Assembly (NCBI GenBank): GCA_030248135.1
Contig: JASANC010005775.1
Span: forward strand, 26,476-90,475
Length of the DNA stretch: 64,000 nt
From: Theristus sp. LFF4_11
Lineage: Eukaryota; Nematoda; Chromadorea; Monhysterida; Xyalidae
Direction: 5' to 3'
Within the stretch, counting starts at the first letter, position 1. The number at the start of each line of letters is the position of its first letter. Below the pieces are notes generated by a model, which worked only from the letters and a program-made list of their open reading frames with translations, was not told the origin of the DNA and did not search any database. Shown piece after piece: positions 49,295-59,499 of this stretch. The position numbers and the translations under genes were made by a program.

Positions 49295-50300
49295 CTAAGA
49301 CGATTCAGACTCCGGTTTGAACGAGGCTGCCTCTAAATAGGTGCTTGTGCTTTCGGACGCGGTTGGCCTTGACGTTTGTGTTCTATCAAACTTCTCCTTT
49401 GATGGTTGAATTATTATGGCCGTTTTTGTCGACGGCAACGAAACAAGCGACTTTTCAACGCCTGTGCTTTTCGGCCGTGCAGGCTCCAATCGACGAGTTT
49501 CACCCAGTCGAATCACTTTATCAGATGCAGCTAAAAGAATGACAATATGTGACAAAGCGAACTACTTTTTTTTCATTTGTCCGGAAAACCATTTCAGTTC
49601 AGCCACAGTCAGAACACACTCCACGGAACCCACCTTTTCCGCCATAGTCAGAAACCAATTGTCCTTTCTGTTCGTCACTTGCGTTTTGTGTTTCCTTGGC
49701 GGTGGTGGGCGTTTTCTTTGTTGACGTTTTTGAACGATGACGGCAGACGCAGATCACTGTGAATTTTGGTTGTGAAAAAAAAACGCGGCCGTGAAAACAA
49801 ACGCCGAAGCTGGATTGTTTTTGTCGTTTTTTCGATTGAGAGAACGTTTTTTCTCAATTTTGCTGGCGTTTGTAGCGCCGAAGGCTGATGATGAAAACGC
49901 CAGATGTTTTTCACAGAGCACGATTGGAACTGGGACAGTTTGAAATACTTCTTTGAAGAACGCACAGAATCACAAAAACACCCGAAGCCGTGTGCTTTGA
50001 ACGAATGGAAATCGCGTTTTTTGTGTCGGTTGAACTAACCGAGTACAACGAGCAGCACTAACGATGCAACAACGATGAAGCTGCTCAGGATGATTATCAG
50101 GGTAATTGTCCATTCCGAATTCTCTTCACTTTTGTTAGCTTTGAGTTTTTGATCCTTCAAATGTTTACAATAGTAAAAAAACGCAGTTTTTTAATGATCA
50201 GTGATTTCCAAAAGTGTTTTGTCAAAATCGGAATTGTGTGACATACCTTTGTGGGTTGTTGTGGTTGGATTTTGGTCACTGAAGTGTTCGTCGTTACATC
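49295..50300 (-). CDS. Ser/Thr-rich single-pass membrane protein, 5' end not found
   Basis: Four exons can be followed. About 50246-50300 gives VTTNTSVTKIQPQQPTK. About 50041-50160 gives a charged linker (KANKSEENSEWT) and the membrane segment ITLIIILSSFIVVASLVLLV. About 49693-49758 continues VICVCRHRSKTSTKK, a basic stop-transfer. 49295-49515 gives a tail, ASDKVIRLGETRRLEP to FKPESESS and stop. The order is Ser/Thr-rich ectodomain, helix, CRHR-type basic anchor, Ser/Thr/Glu cytoplasmic tail. It parallels the mucin-like gene at 52386-55729, where the anchor is IILCRRRRQNKR. No signal peptide was found; a Thr-rich exon-like stretch at about 51866-51950 might belong to it. Function unknown; a surface glycoprotein is an inference. 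Confidence 0.55.
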
Positions 50301-50458
50301 TGTGGTAAAAAAGGGGGAAATTAAATTGCAACAAAATTGACACAGCACAGATACCCATTTTTCGTTATAGAGAGAACTGTGAACAATAGGTTCAGTGAAG
50401 TAATATTCAAAACTGCTGACAACTTCTAACAAAACGAAGTTACTGAAAGCCAAATAAA

Positions 50459-50614
50459 GTTCTAGTCTGTAGACCGTGCATTCGGTTATACCACAACAAT
50501 GTTGCGCAGTCCAAAACAAACACAGGCGCATACACAAGCATTACAGCAGCCGGCATGTCTGCGTGCGCAACATTGCTGTGGTATAACAGCAGACACTGGC
50601 TTCAGACTAGGACG
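50459..50614. repeat. GTCCTAGTCTG MITE with imperfect inverted ends
   Basis: The left end GTTCTAGTCTGTAGACCGTG is followed by CATTCGGTTATACCACAACA. The right end is the inverse form, CAATGCTGTGG-like then GCTTCAGACTAGGAC. The two arms of about 50 bases face each other around a short centre. Another copy lies near 35575-35705. The right edge overlaps the stop codon of the ORF at 50602-51039. Confidence 0.6.
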
Positions 50615-51039
50615 CTAACAGTTCTCGGAGATCTGAATCTGGCAGATGAACGCATATTTGGCGCCATTGACATTTCGGTGAAACGTGACTTGTTGCTCGT
50701 TGGCGTCAAATGGCGAACAATAGTGCTTGTCAGACACAGCGCTCTGACCAAGTGTCCACCAGAACCGTTTGCCGATTTCTTCATTCGGCTTAAAATACAA
50801 AATAATTTGCAAAAATCGTGGCAAATAATCAGAAAAAGAATGGTTACAACTACTAAACCTACTAAAACAACCAAAATGTACAGACCCAATGTAACACTCT
50901 CAACTTGCTCAAGTATTCCACAACTGGGGACGCATCGTTTGGAACAATTGCCAGGCTGCCATTCACGACGGTGTGTGTTTGTCTGCGAGAATGAACAGTA
51001 TCTGGCGTTTTTCCATTTGAAACCCCAGCTGTTGTTCAA
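50602..51039 (-). CDS. Putative single-exon membrane protein ORF
   Basis: An uninterrupted frame of 145 codons. It has a Cys-bearing N-terminal part (YCSFSQTNTHRREWQ, NCSKRCVPSCG), then one strongly hydrophobic helix (VTLGLYILVVLVGLVVVTIL then FLIICHDF), then a basic tail (LSRMKKSANGSGG ... RFRSPRTVSVLV). It matches no family I know. The stop and last four codons are contributed by the end of the adjacent MITE, and another MITE begins 45 bases beyond the start. It may be a gene fragment, the 3' exon of a longer gene, or chance. Confidence 0.35.
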   Translation of the reverse strand: MNNSWGFKWKNARYCSFSQTNTHRREWQPGNCSKRCVPSCGILEQVESVTLGLYILVVLVGLVVVTILFLIICHDFCKLFCILSRMKKSANGSGGHLVRALCLTSTIVRHLTPTSNKSRFTEMSMAPNMRSSARFRSPRTVSVLV

Positions 51040-51082
51040 TATAAAAACGCCGATGAAAACGTCAGACTTTGTGCTGTGTACT

Positions 51083-51322
51083 ATGACCTATTTTTTAAAC
51101 GTGTCCTACTGAAATGACGTCATGTGCCGCCAAACATGCGCTTGCCGTTCACAGCAAACCATACTTTCCATTTAGCAAACTTCTTCCCGTAAACAAATGG
51201 TGAATGTCGGATCAGTTACACCAAACTGACACTTTAGTGCCTACTGCCTGTACTTTGACAAACGGGCGTTTTTAAAGCAAATGACGTCATTTTAGGCCGG
51301 CCACGTTGAATAAATCCACAAT
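51083..51322. repeat. AAACGTGTCC MITE, copy 1
   Basis: About 240 bases nearly identical to 60804-61040. AAACGTGTCC at 51097 faces GG(A/C)CACGTT at the far end, and ATGACGTCAT occurs just inside both ends. The core includes CACAGCAAACC, AAACAAATGGTGAATGTCG and CACCAAACTGACA. No gene. Confidence 0.8.
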
Positions 51323-52385
51323 ACTAAATTGCTTCTAAATTGACCACAACGCGTTCGCCACTAATGTACACATGCTGGTCACTAAAATTAATAGATGGCG
51401 TAGATTTATTTCAGCGGCAACTTTAAAGGCACCAGTTGATCAGTGTGCTTACTGGACGTAATGCAACCGTTGGCAGCCTTCGATCGCTTCATGACAGCTA
51501 ACGTTCTGCTCTACAAAATAGAAGCAAGTGGCCGAGCGTTCGTTCAGTCCGTAGCGGTGCGTGTGCGCGAGCAGTTTGGTCGACTTGGTTTGGTGGAGAA
51601 TGTGATCGCACACGGTGTCTGCGAATTCATGGATTTATTAGTAACTTTAGAGACAGAAAAGCTGAAAACCAAGTCATGATATCGTGATATTCTAAGCAAA
51701 ATACGTAGATAAACAGAAAGTGCAACAGTGTTGAGGTGGCTGCTCATCAAATCGGTTAAACCAACGTAAAAAGTTACACACATCTTCCCACCAACCGTTA
51801 ATGGTTTTGCTGGCCAACCAGTTGAAATTCGCCAAAACAGTCAGCGAAAACAAACAGAACCTCGTGAACATTGGGAATAGTGGTGGTGGTGGTCGGATGA
51901 TGATAAGGCTTCACAGTTATTGCTGTAGGATGACAGTTTGAATGAGTTCTAAAGGTTAGAGAATAAAAAGGTGAACCGTGAGATTGCCAGTCCATTCTAT
52001 TTGTGCTGTGTGAGTGGGGACCAGACCCTTCATTTATTTCCTGGAGATAAAAACAAGGTGTAAAAACTTGGGCGACAGCTGATTACGTTTAAGAAAGTGA
52101 CCGCTCGGATGAAAAGGATTCAAAAGTGTATGTATTTATGACCGCTCACTTCGTTTGTAGAGTTAAAATAATTTTTACGTTGAGTGAAAAAGTCACGATC
52201 ACGACTCATTAATTAATCGTTTTTATTCATGAGTGCCGTGACACTTCACAAGATCACTGTTGCACTGACAGTTAATGGAATGAATCACGCATCATCAAAT
52301 GAAAGTCAGGCGAAATCAAGGATAATGATAGTTCTTGGTTTTGTCTCATAAAGAAAAACACATGTCACTCCTATTCGCGTTTGCC
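51323..52385. other. Spacer with no firm gene
   Basis: A plus-strand frame of 78 codons (51443-51679) and a minus-strand Thr/His-rich exon-like stretch (about 51866-51950, HSNCHPTAITVKPYHH then PTTTTTIPNVHE) are the only notable frames. Neither has a recognisable domain. The second could be an exon of a neighbouring surface-protein gene. Confidence 0.35.
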
Positions 52386-55300
52386 TCAGTCCCTCTGCGA
52401 GCTCGTGTACTCGGAGGGCGCCGTCACGGAGGTTTCGGTTCTGCTTTCAATGGCGGTCGGTTCCTGCTGCGATTTCGGGCCAGTAGCGGCAGGGCTGGCC
52501 TCCGAAGACAACGATTTCAGCGGCACGGCCGTCTGCAGTTTCTCGTGGTCGTACAAATCGTCATCAACGTTCGCTGTGTCGGACTGCGTCTGTGCGCTCA
52601 CCGGTGCTGCTGCAGTGACACATTCTCAATTGAGTTCTCCAGATTTGATCGGATTTTCGCATTTATGATTTGAAAGATTGTTTTTTTCACTCTTGTAAAA
52701 TGCATGAAAATGCACGTTTGGTCCCGTTGCTCTCAGCGGCCGCCTTCAGCTGCGTTTCAGGTTTCGCTACTGCTTTTGCTGCTTCTGCTGCGTCTGCTGC
52801 TTCCGCTTCCTCGAGTAGTCGTTTGTTTTGGCGGCGCCGGCGGCAGAGAATAATACCTGGCAAAAAAGCTGGCGGTTTTTCAAACGAATTACCATAATAC
52901 CACAGTTCAATGATGGAAAATTGAAAATCTGAAGAAAAAACAAATAATTGCGCCTCGAGCACTAACCCAGTGCCAACAACAGAAGCAGAATGAAGCAGCT
53001 CGCCACAACAACCACAATCAAGAGTATCGTTTTTTTGGAGTTGCTCGTCGTTGCTTGCTGGATGACTTGCTCCTAGAATGGAACAAGAAATGTCAGCCTA
53101 AGTACAACCACAACGTGAACAACTGTTTCGTTCTTTTGGAGACGTCTTGAACAGCATGAAAACTAAATTATTTAAACAACTTCATACAGCGCTTTGATTT
53201 CCACTGGCTGTTGTCGTTGATGCCACTGTCGGTGCTGCAGTAATACGTTTTTTCGTTGTTGTTCGTGTTGTCCGAGCTGCACATGAAACAGCATAACAAG
53301 CGATATCGAACAATTTTTTTAGCTTTATCAACTTTTATAACTTCATGTACTATATGAAGATTCTTTATCAACAAACAGCTAATATTTTATACCAAGAAAA
53401 CAAAAAAAATAAAATTACTTGCTGCGGTCAATGTTTACTAAATGTAACCTCACTGGTTTTTCTAATTTTAGTGGTGGACGTTGGTTTTAGGTGAATGGTG
53501 GTCTGAGCAACTGTTGGCGACGACTTCGAGGCTGTTGTTGTTGTTTTTGTTGAAGCTGTCGTTGTTGTTGTTGCTGGTGCTGCTACTGTTGTTGTTGATG
53601 TTGTGGTGGTGGTTATTGATGTTGTGGTGGTGGTTGTTGATGTTGTTGTCGCTGCTGGTGCTGCTACTGTTGTTATTGATGTTGTGGTGGTGGTTGTTGA
53701 TGGTGTGGTGGTGGTTGTTGATGTTGTTGTCGCTGCTGGTGCTGCTACTGTTGTTTTTGATGTTGTGGTGGTGGTTGTTGATGTTGTTGTCGCTGCTGGT
53801 GCTGCTGCTGTTGTTGTTGATGCTTCTGTTGGTTCAGTTGATGTCAGTGTGACTGGAAAAGGTTGAAATCTGTTACAATACAGTTATAAATCAATTACCG
53901 TATTACCTCTAATAAACCCCCATGGGGGTTTATTTCTTCAGCGACTTCTGGGGGTGGGGGTTTTCTTTTTTTTGAGGGGGGGTTTATTTGGAAACCATTT
54001 TTATGGGTGAGCAAAATGGCAAAAATACCTTCCATGGCAAGAAGGAAGTCGCAGAAACTTCTACTCTACATAGAAATTTCCTTTTACAACAGCCTTTTGT
54101 AATGAAATTACCATTAACTCATCCATTTGGGGCCTTTGGTAGCACAATTTCATCATTTTCACTGCAACCAGCCACTGAATTCGCTGGGTATGTGTTTCAA
54201 ACAGGTTTCCAATAATCCCCCATGGGGGATTATTTTGGGGGGGGGGGATTATTTGGAAACTTGTCGAGGGGGTGGGGGTTTATTTTGGGGGGGGGTTTAA
54301 TTTTGGGGGGTTTAATAGAGGTAATACGGTATCCTATCCACCAAAGAGGATCTGTTACGGGTCTTTGTTGTCCAAAACATCTACTAACCGGTGGTAGTGG
54401 TAGTAGCAAGATTTGAAGTTGACGATGAATAGCTGGCATTTCCTTGGTCACTTGTTGACAACGATTCAGGGAATGTCGGTGATAGAGTGGAAATTAGATC
54501 AGTTATTTCAAGTGTCCCTGAGAAACCTAAAAAACTACCAAAAACACTTTCCAGATAAAATAGCCAGTCAAAACATTTGAATTGTAGTGGTAGTCGCGAA
54601 AATATTTCAAGTTGGCGATGATTTGCTGGTAAGTGCTAAATGGCAGACAGATTACTCTGAGCGCTTTTGTGGGCAATAACTATCTGGAGCTGGTAATAAC
54701 GGTGCAGTATCTTACTGTCTTTTTTGTTGGTTTAAGGGTGGTGTCATAGTGGACTTAACGCTAATTTAGCACCACCCACAATCTTCCGCCACTCACCGGT
54801 GGTAACATTTGAAGTTGGAAATGACAAATCGCTGGGTGACAGATTCCATTGAGCACTTGTTGTGGTCGTCAGAGATTTTGTCAGAGTTGGTAATGTGGTT
54901 GCTGTTGGTTCCGTTGGTGTTTGCTGACCTGAAAAATAGACACAACATCACCAGTGCACCCAATGAAGCTGCCACTACTGGAGACAGTTTGTCCATTAGC
55001 AGAAACATTCACTCACCGGTCGTGGTAAAACTTGCCACGCTGGTGGACAGTTTGCCGTCAGCAGCACTGGATGACGCGTCGGATGGTGAGGAGGAGGGCA
55101 GAGGTGCAGTTGATTCAGTTGGGACAAATGTGGCTAAATAAAGTAAAAACGGTTACCACCTGAAAACATCACCCACTCACGAAATCACTTATGAATTTTT
55201 TGTCCTTTTGTCCATTCCATTGGCTAAAATAACACCACCACTTCACGCTAAAAAATGAGTTCCGCTTTCCTTCATGTCCTGCCAATCATACATATTGTAT

Positions 55301-55729
55301 GTTCCGTTTTATGTCCTGTCCCTTGATCCGGGAAAGTTACCTGATACGATTTTGCCCCAGACTTCTTCAAATGAATGTTTGAATAGAGAGGACTAATGGT
55401 TCAATCAAAAAAGTTTTGCAGGTACAGTATATTTCTTTAAACCTGTCACTTTTTGGCAGAATACAAAACCCGCGAAACTTAAATTGAAAAAGAATACGAC
55501 AACGTGAATCATGTTTGGTCGGCAACCCAAAAACTCCATTTGTTTGGCGAAGTACCTGTGTATTTATTCAAACACGATCCCAGTTCTTTCTTCTTTCATG
55601 GCTTAGTGCGCAAAAAAGATGACAGGTTTAAAGAAACACACTGTACATACTGTCATTGATGCACGTTGATGATGTGATGAACAACAGTAGAACTGCGGTG
55701 GCCGACAGCCACAACCAACAGCGCAACAT
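52386..55729 (-). CDS. Mucin-like type I membrane protein with duplicated exons
   Basis: The start at 55729 gives a signal peptide, MLRCWLWLSATAVLLLFITS, with cleavage probably near STC. Three Ser/Thr/Pro exons follow, each a multiple of three and in phase 1 at both ends: 55017-55133 (39 codons), 54797-54928 (44) and 54389-54517 (43). Next, an exon from 53852 down to about 53470 encodes a mucin tract with repeated TTVAAPAATTTSTTTT units. A Thr-rich exon (about 53173-53278), the membrane helix (ILLIVVVVASCFILLLLLAL, about 52970-53072), the anchor IILCRRRRQNKR and an Ala/Glu-rich segment (52703-52857) come next. The tail 52386-52608 ends SEYTSSQRD. The ectodomain should be densely O-glycosylated. 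No adhesion domain is visible. A TIR element and a decayed exon copy lie in its introns. Confidence 0.75.
53490..53852 (-). repeat. Coding PTS repeat of the mucin-like gene
   Basis: Nested repeats of (AAC/ACC/ACA)n with GCAGCACCAGCAGCGACAAC units recur about every 70-105 bases. In the coding frame they give Thr runs alternating with VAAPA(A/T). The repeats keep the frame open on both strands, so plus-strand Val/Leu-rich frames here are shadows. Repeat number is likely variable between individuals. Confidence 0.75.
53898..54329. mobile_element. TIR element with TA flanks, CCGTATTACCTC family
   Basis: The left end CCGTATTACCTCTAATAAAC (53898) faces GTTTAATAGAGGTAATACGG-like sequence ending 54329. 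TA lies on each side (53896-53897, 54330-54331), as for Tc1/mariner-type insertions. The interior has several G runs and palindromes AAACCCCCATGGGGGTTT and AATCCCCCATGGGGGATT. It is non-coding and lies in an intron of the mucin-like gene. Confidence 0.75.
54575..54720 (-). pseudogene. Decayed copy of a Ser/Thr-rich exon
   Basis: Read on the minus strand, this intronic stretch resembles the exon at 54797-54928. It has AGTAATCTGTCTGCC against GTGGAATCTGTCACC-like sequence, a matching AACTTGAAAT segment and a similar spacing to a TAC CAC TAC tail. A TAA interrupts the frame and no good splice acceptor remains. It is best read as a dead duplicate of the tandem exon series. Confidence 0.45.
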
Positions 55730-56415
55730 TGCGCCAACGCGTGATGATGATTTTTGTTGGTGACTGTCCAATCTAAAGCTGTAAAAGTATATGAAAAAAC
55801 AAATGCTATAACAAAACAGTCAGATTTAGTTGAATCAAATTTTTTATAACAACCACATTTATACTCTTCGTATGTTGATTTTTTTGCTGAATTATCCAGA
55901 TTGAGCAATTCCATCTACCCTTTTAAAGTTTTTGTCTTTTCTAAATACATCTTCGCTTCATGAAAGTTATGGCGATCACTTGCCGAACTCACAGAGTTGC
56001 TATATTCGTTCCAACAATCACATCGCTTCATCTCCAAATGTTCTAACACCTTTGACCACACAACCAACACACGTTTTTTTACCCACCATCACTGCACTCA
56101 TTGTGCTAGAAAAAAACAAGCCATTGATGGAGAAAATTTGCGAATTCGTTTGAGTTTCGAAGCAACTCATCACCATGTTCCGTCAAAAACGTTTATTGAT
56201 AAAACCAGAAAAGCAACAACAAAAAACACATTCGAGCAGGTGTCAATGTCCTGTCCGCCTGTGTGTCCCGTGTGGTGTCCTGTCCTGCATGGTTCAATAA
56301 AAGTGGCAACACCACACACGGTGTTTCAGGACACCTTCATTACAGTACACGGACACAGCACGGGACACCGGGTGGACAGCACATCGGACACCTGATTTTA
56401 GCGTGAAGTGTGGGT
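55238..56415. repeat. Facing inverted repeats CACTTCACGCTAAAA
   Basis: CACTTCACGCTAAAA near 55241 and its inverse TTTTAGCGTGAAGTG near 56397 lie 1.2 kb apart and enclose exon 1 of the mucin-like gene. Just inside the right copy (about 56246-56395), GTGTCC(TGTCC) and GGACAC words make a cluster of inverted repeats. A transposon carrying or surrounding the promoter is possible; the match is short. Confidence 0.35.
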
Positions 56416-58218
56416 GGTGTTTGCGGTGTGGCTCTCAGAATCGTGTGCAATAAAAAAAGTCACGCACGGTTGCTCACTGCAGGCACAGCTGCTCTGTTCA
56501 ATTTCGCACGTTCTCGGTGCTACAACGCCGCGCGTTTGCTCTCCGTTGCGATTTCAAATTACGCGATACAATGTATACGCTGGACTATCTCGATTTTTGT
56601 TAGCGCGATCTCATTACGGGCCGTTGCGAAATGAACTCTGGCCTGTTGTTATTTATGTTTTGTTTCTCTCTCACCACCGTTCGCCCGCGTGCGCACGAGC
56701 GAGCGCGCTGTCGGAGTTGGCCGCTTTTTCAAGATCAGAAAACTCACGCAGTCCGACAAGGGAGAGAATATAAATGTTTGGTGGTTGATATCTTCCGCGG
56801 TGGACGATCCCTACAGTTTGCGATGTGCGGTGTGGATGTGTATACCACATACTGTCAAATGTAATTGCCTGCATATACACATGAATACACACACGTAAGT
56901 GAGAACCACGGTTTCAGCGCAGTTATTGCCATGTGTTTTGGTACACGCGCTTTTGCGATATGTTTTGCGCTGTCCTGGTCACGGGAACCAAGATATTTCA
57001 TTTATACCTGTTGGAACCACGCATTCATCTCTGTCAGTCAACAAAACCAAAGACCGCTATTTTCAGCACGAGAGATGTTCTTTGGTTTGCTGTTCCGATT
57101 TTTTGGGCTTATTCCATTTTCAAGATTAAGTATAAATCTGTGCACTTACAATGTACATAAAGCCTTTGGCGGTATATACGCATGAAACTTGTTCACACTT
57201 CTCGGTTCAATCAAACGTTGCTGAGGTTTTTGCAGTTCATGTTGAAACTTTACACATATTACTTTACATTACACATATTGTAAATAAACAACTACTAAAA
57301 ACTGTAAAAAAACTTGAGAACAAAATTAAAATTTTATTTATGTGCTTTATGAGTTCGCTGTGTACATACATACATGTACACCCACAAGCAATACATAAGC
57401 ATGCAGCACGTGTGCATTTGGTAACGTCAGTGTAAGTGTTATTTTCCGATGTACCGTAGGTCCATGCCAGCTCGGTTTCACTAAATCGTCATTTCCACAC
57501 AAACGCGTATTTTCAACTTCGATATGCCTCTTAAAGTCAACCATCATTTTTTGCTGAAAAAAACGGGGCAACCCACGAAATGTGCTTTGAAATTGGACTT
57601 TTTTCTGCTTATATGGAATTTCCACCATGGCATTATATTGCAGCCAACGCAAAGCAAACACTTCAACTCTGTAAACGCGCGAATTGCGGAGGAGAATCAG
57701 TTGATTGCATGTGTGAAGGAGAAAATAACTGGTTACTGGTATCTCTCAGTGGCATTTCATGCCGAATAGCCGTACAGAAGCATTTCGTTTTATCCAGATG
57801 TGTTTTTACGGGTTTGCTGCTAAACTTAACCTGTAACCGTAATTTGTGGTGTTCGGCATCATAGTTTCTGGTTCATCATACATGTAGTTCGGCATATCAA
57901 AGTTCACGGTCTCTGCTTTTGCACGATCATTCGAACAGGAGTTTCACCACTAGCGAGAAAGAAAACTCAACAAAATGTTCAACGTTTTATTGAGTACTGT
58001 CACTGGTGATATGGGTGACTTTTTTTTTGTTCAAAACTAACCGACCCTTTTCATGAAATGTGCAAAAAATGGTCACAAGATTTGAGCTCGCTTGAGAATG
58101 CATTTTTTGAGCTGAGCCATCATACCTCATTCATTATACGCTTTTTATTTTTTGTTCACGGCTCATAAAAACAATTTAGCTGAACAACAAATCATGCACA
58201 AATAACAAGCTACATGTA

Positions 58219-58763
58219 CAGGGTAGTCAATAAAACGTCAATAGGGAAAACGCCTGGTATTCAGAACTGAACCAACCACTTTTGCTGAAACTACAGCCGC
58301 CATGAAAGAAAATATAGTTGCCATTTTTTTGAGTTAAAATTTAGGCTCAAACGGTCAACTCTATTAGTCGCAGCGTAACAGACAATTGGAATCTTTGATT
58401 TTGGGCGTTCTTCGCGATTTCATTCACAGCTGATCTGCGCCACATGCAAAATGCTTGTTTGGATGCTTTAATATTTTTGTACACCATTTTCTTTAAAGTT
58501 TGAAGTGGTTTTCTACATTTGTTATGTACTGTATTGGCACGTGCCCGTTTGGCTGATGTTGCACGCGCGTCATATGTGCGAAATCAAAGGTTCCAACGGT
58601 CTGTTGCGGTGGTGAATAACAGCGTTTACCGTTGACAGCTGAAATGTCAACACAACAAATGGCAACTATATTTCTTTCACCAAAGTAAATTTCAGCTCAA
58701 GAGGTTGCTTAAGTTCTGAATAACAGCTGTTTTCCCTATTGACGTTTTTTCTTGATCACCCTG
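58219..58763. mobile_element. TIR element with TA duplication, CAGGGT ends
   Basis: A 545-bp element. The left arm is CAGGGTAGTCAATAAAACGT then CAATAGGGAAAACG. The right arm, inverted, is CAGGGTGATCAAGAAAAAAC then GTCAATAGGGAAAACAG. Similarity between the arms continues for more than 100 bases (TATTCAGAACT, GAAAATATAGTTGCCAT). It is flanked by TA on both sides (58217-58218, 58764-58765), as in Tc1/mariner elements. No transposase frame. Confidence 0.8.
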
Positions 58764-59478
58764 TAGATGTGAAATATGTTCATGATGCGTCTGCTTGCAT
58801 ATGCATTGGAGGTATTTTTTAAATCTTCTTCTGTTCGTTTTCAATTTTGTTTGGTTTTTCATCAATCGATTTTCATTGTAACCACAGATACATGCAATTT
58901 ACAAGGGGCATGCGCTGCACATTATTGTCTGTGCTGTGTATTTATTATTGTTTTTTGGACTGAAACCTCTTGTATAGTTAGCAATGTTTGAAGTTCTTGA
59001 ACAACTTTGAATGTACATAGAAACTGGTTAAAAACTGCTTAATCCGATTTTGACTTAGCAAGAACCGTTCTTTAATAGCAAACAGTGTTACTGGAAAACC
59101 TGTTGCTATTTGAGGTCTTTTGTTGCTTTTATAATTTTAGTTTTTCAATAAATAATAACAGACTTTTTACATATGTAGGGTAATCCCAGGTTTGATTTAT
59201 CGCAAATTGTGCACTGTATCAATTATGTGTGTTTCAGTACTGCACTGTTAATTTAATTTTTAAGTGGGAACTTTCATAAGCTAAAGAAAAGTTTATGCAA
59301 GTTATAATTTTCCAGTTTCTCATCATTATTATGACGCCAGCTCAAACTTAAGACACGTGCACAGTATTTTACGTTTTACATGTACACTATTATCATTGAA
59401 TAGTGCTTCTTGCTACTGTAATTTATTGCAGAAGGTTCATGTGAGTACAGGGCACCATTTCTTTGTTTGTGCATTGTA

Positions 59479-59499
59479 TCAGTCAGTCAGTCAGTCAGT
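59479..59499. repeat. (CAGT)n microsatellite
   Basis: Five to six perfect tetranucleotide units in non-coding DNA. Confidence 0.8.

Noticed and set aside
53481..53866. Plus-strand Leu/Trp/Val-rich ORFs as a membrane protein
   Set aside because: They are the shadow of the minus-strand Thr-rich mucin tract, which is in frame with flanking exons and splice sites.
57524..57864. Cys-containing ORF (CKRANCGGESVDCMCEG) as a small secreted protein
   Set aside because: No signal peptide or family match was seen and a second frame is equally open. The evidence is too weak to call.
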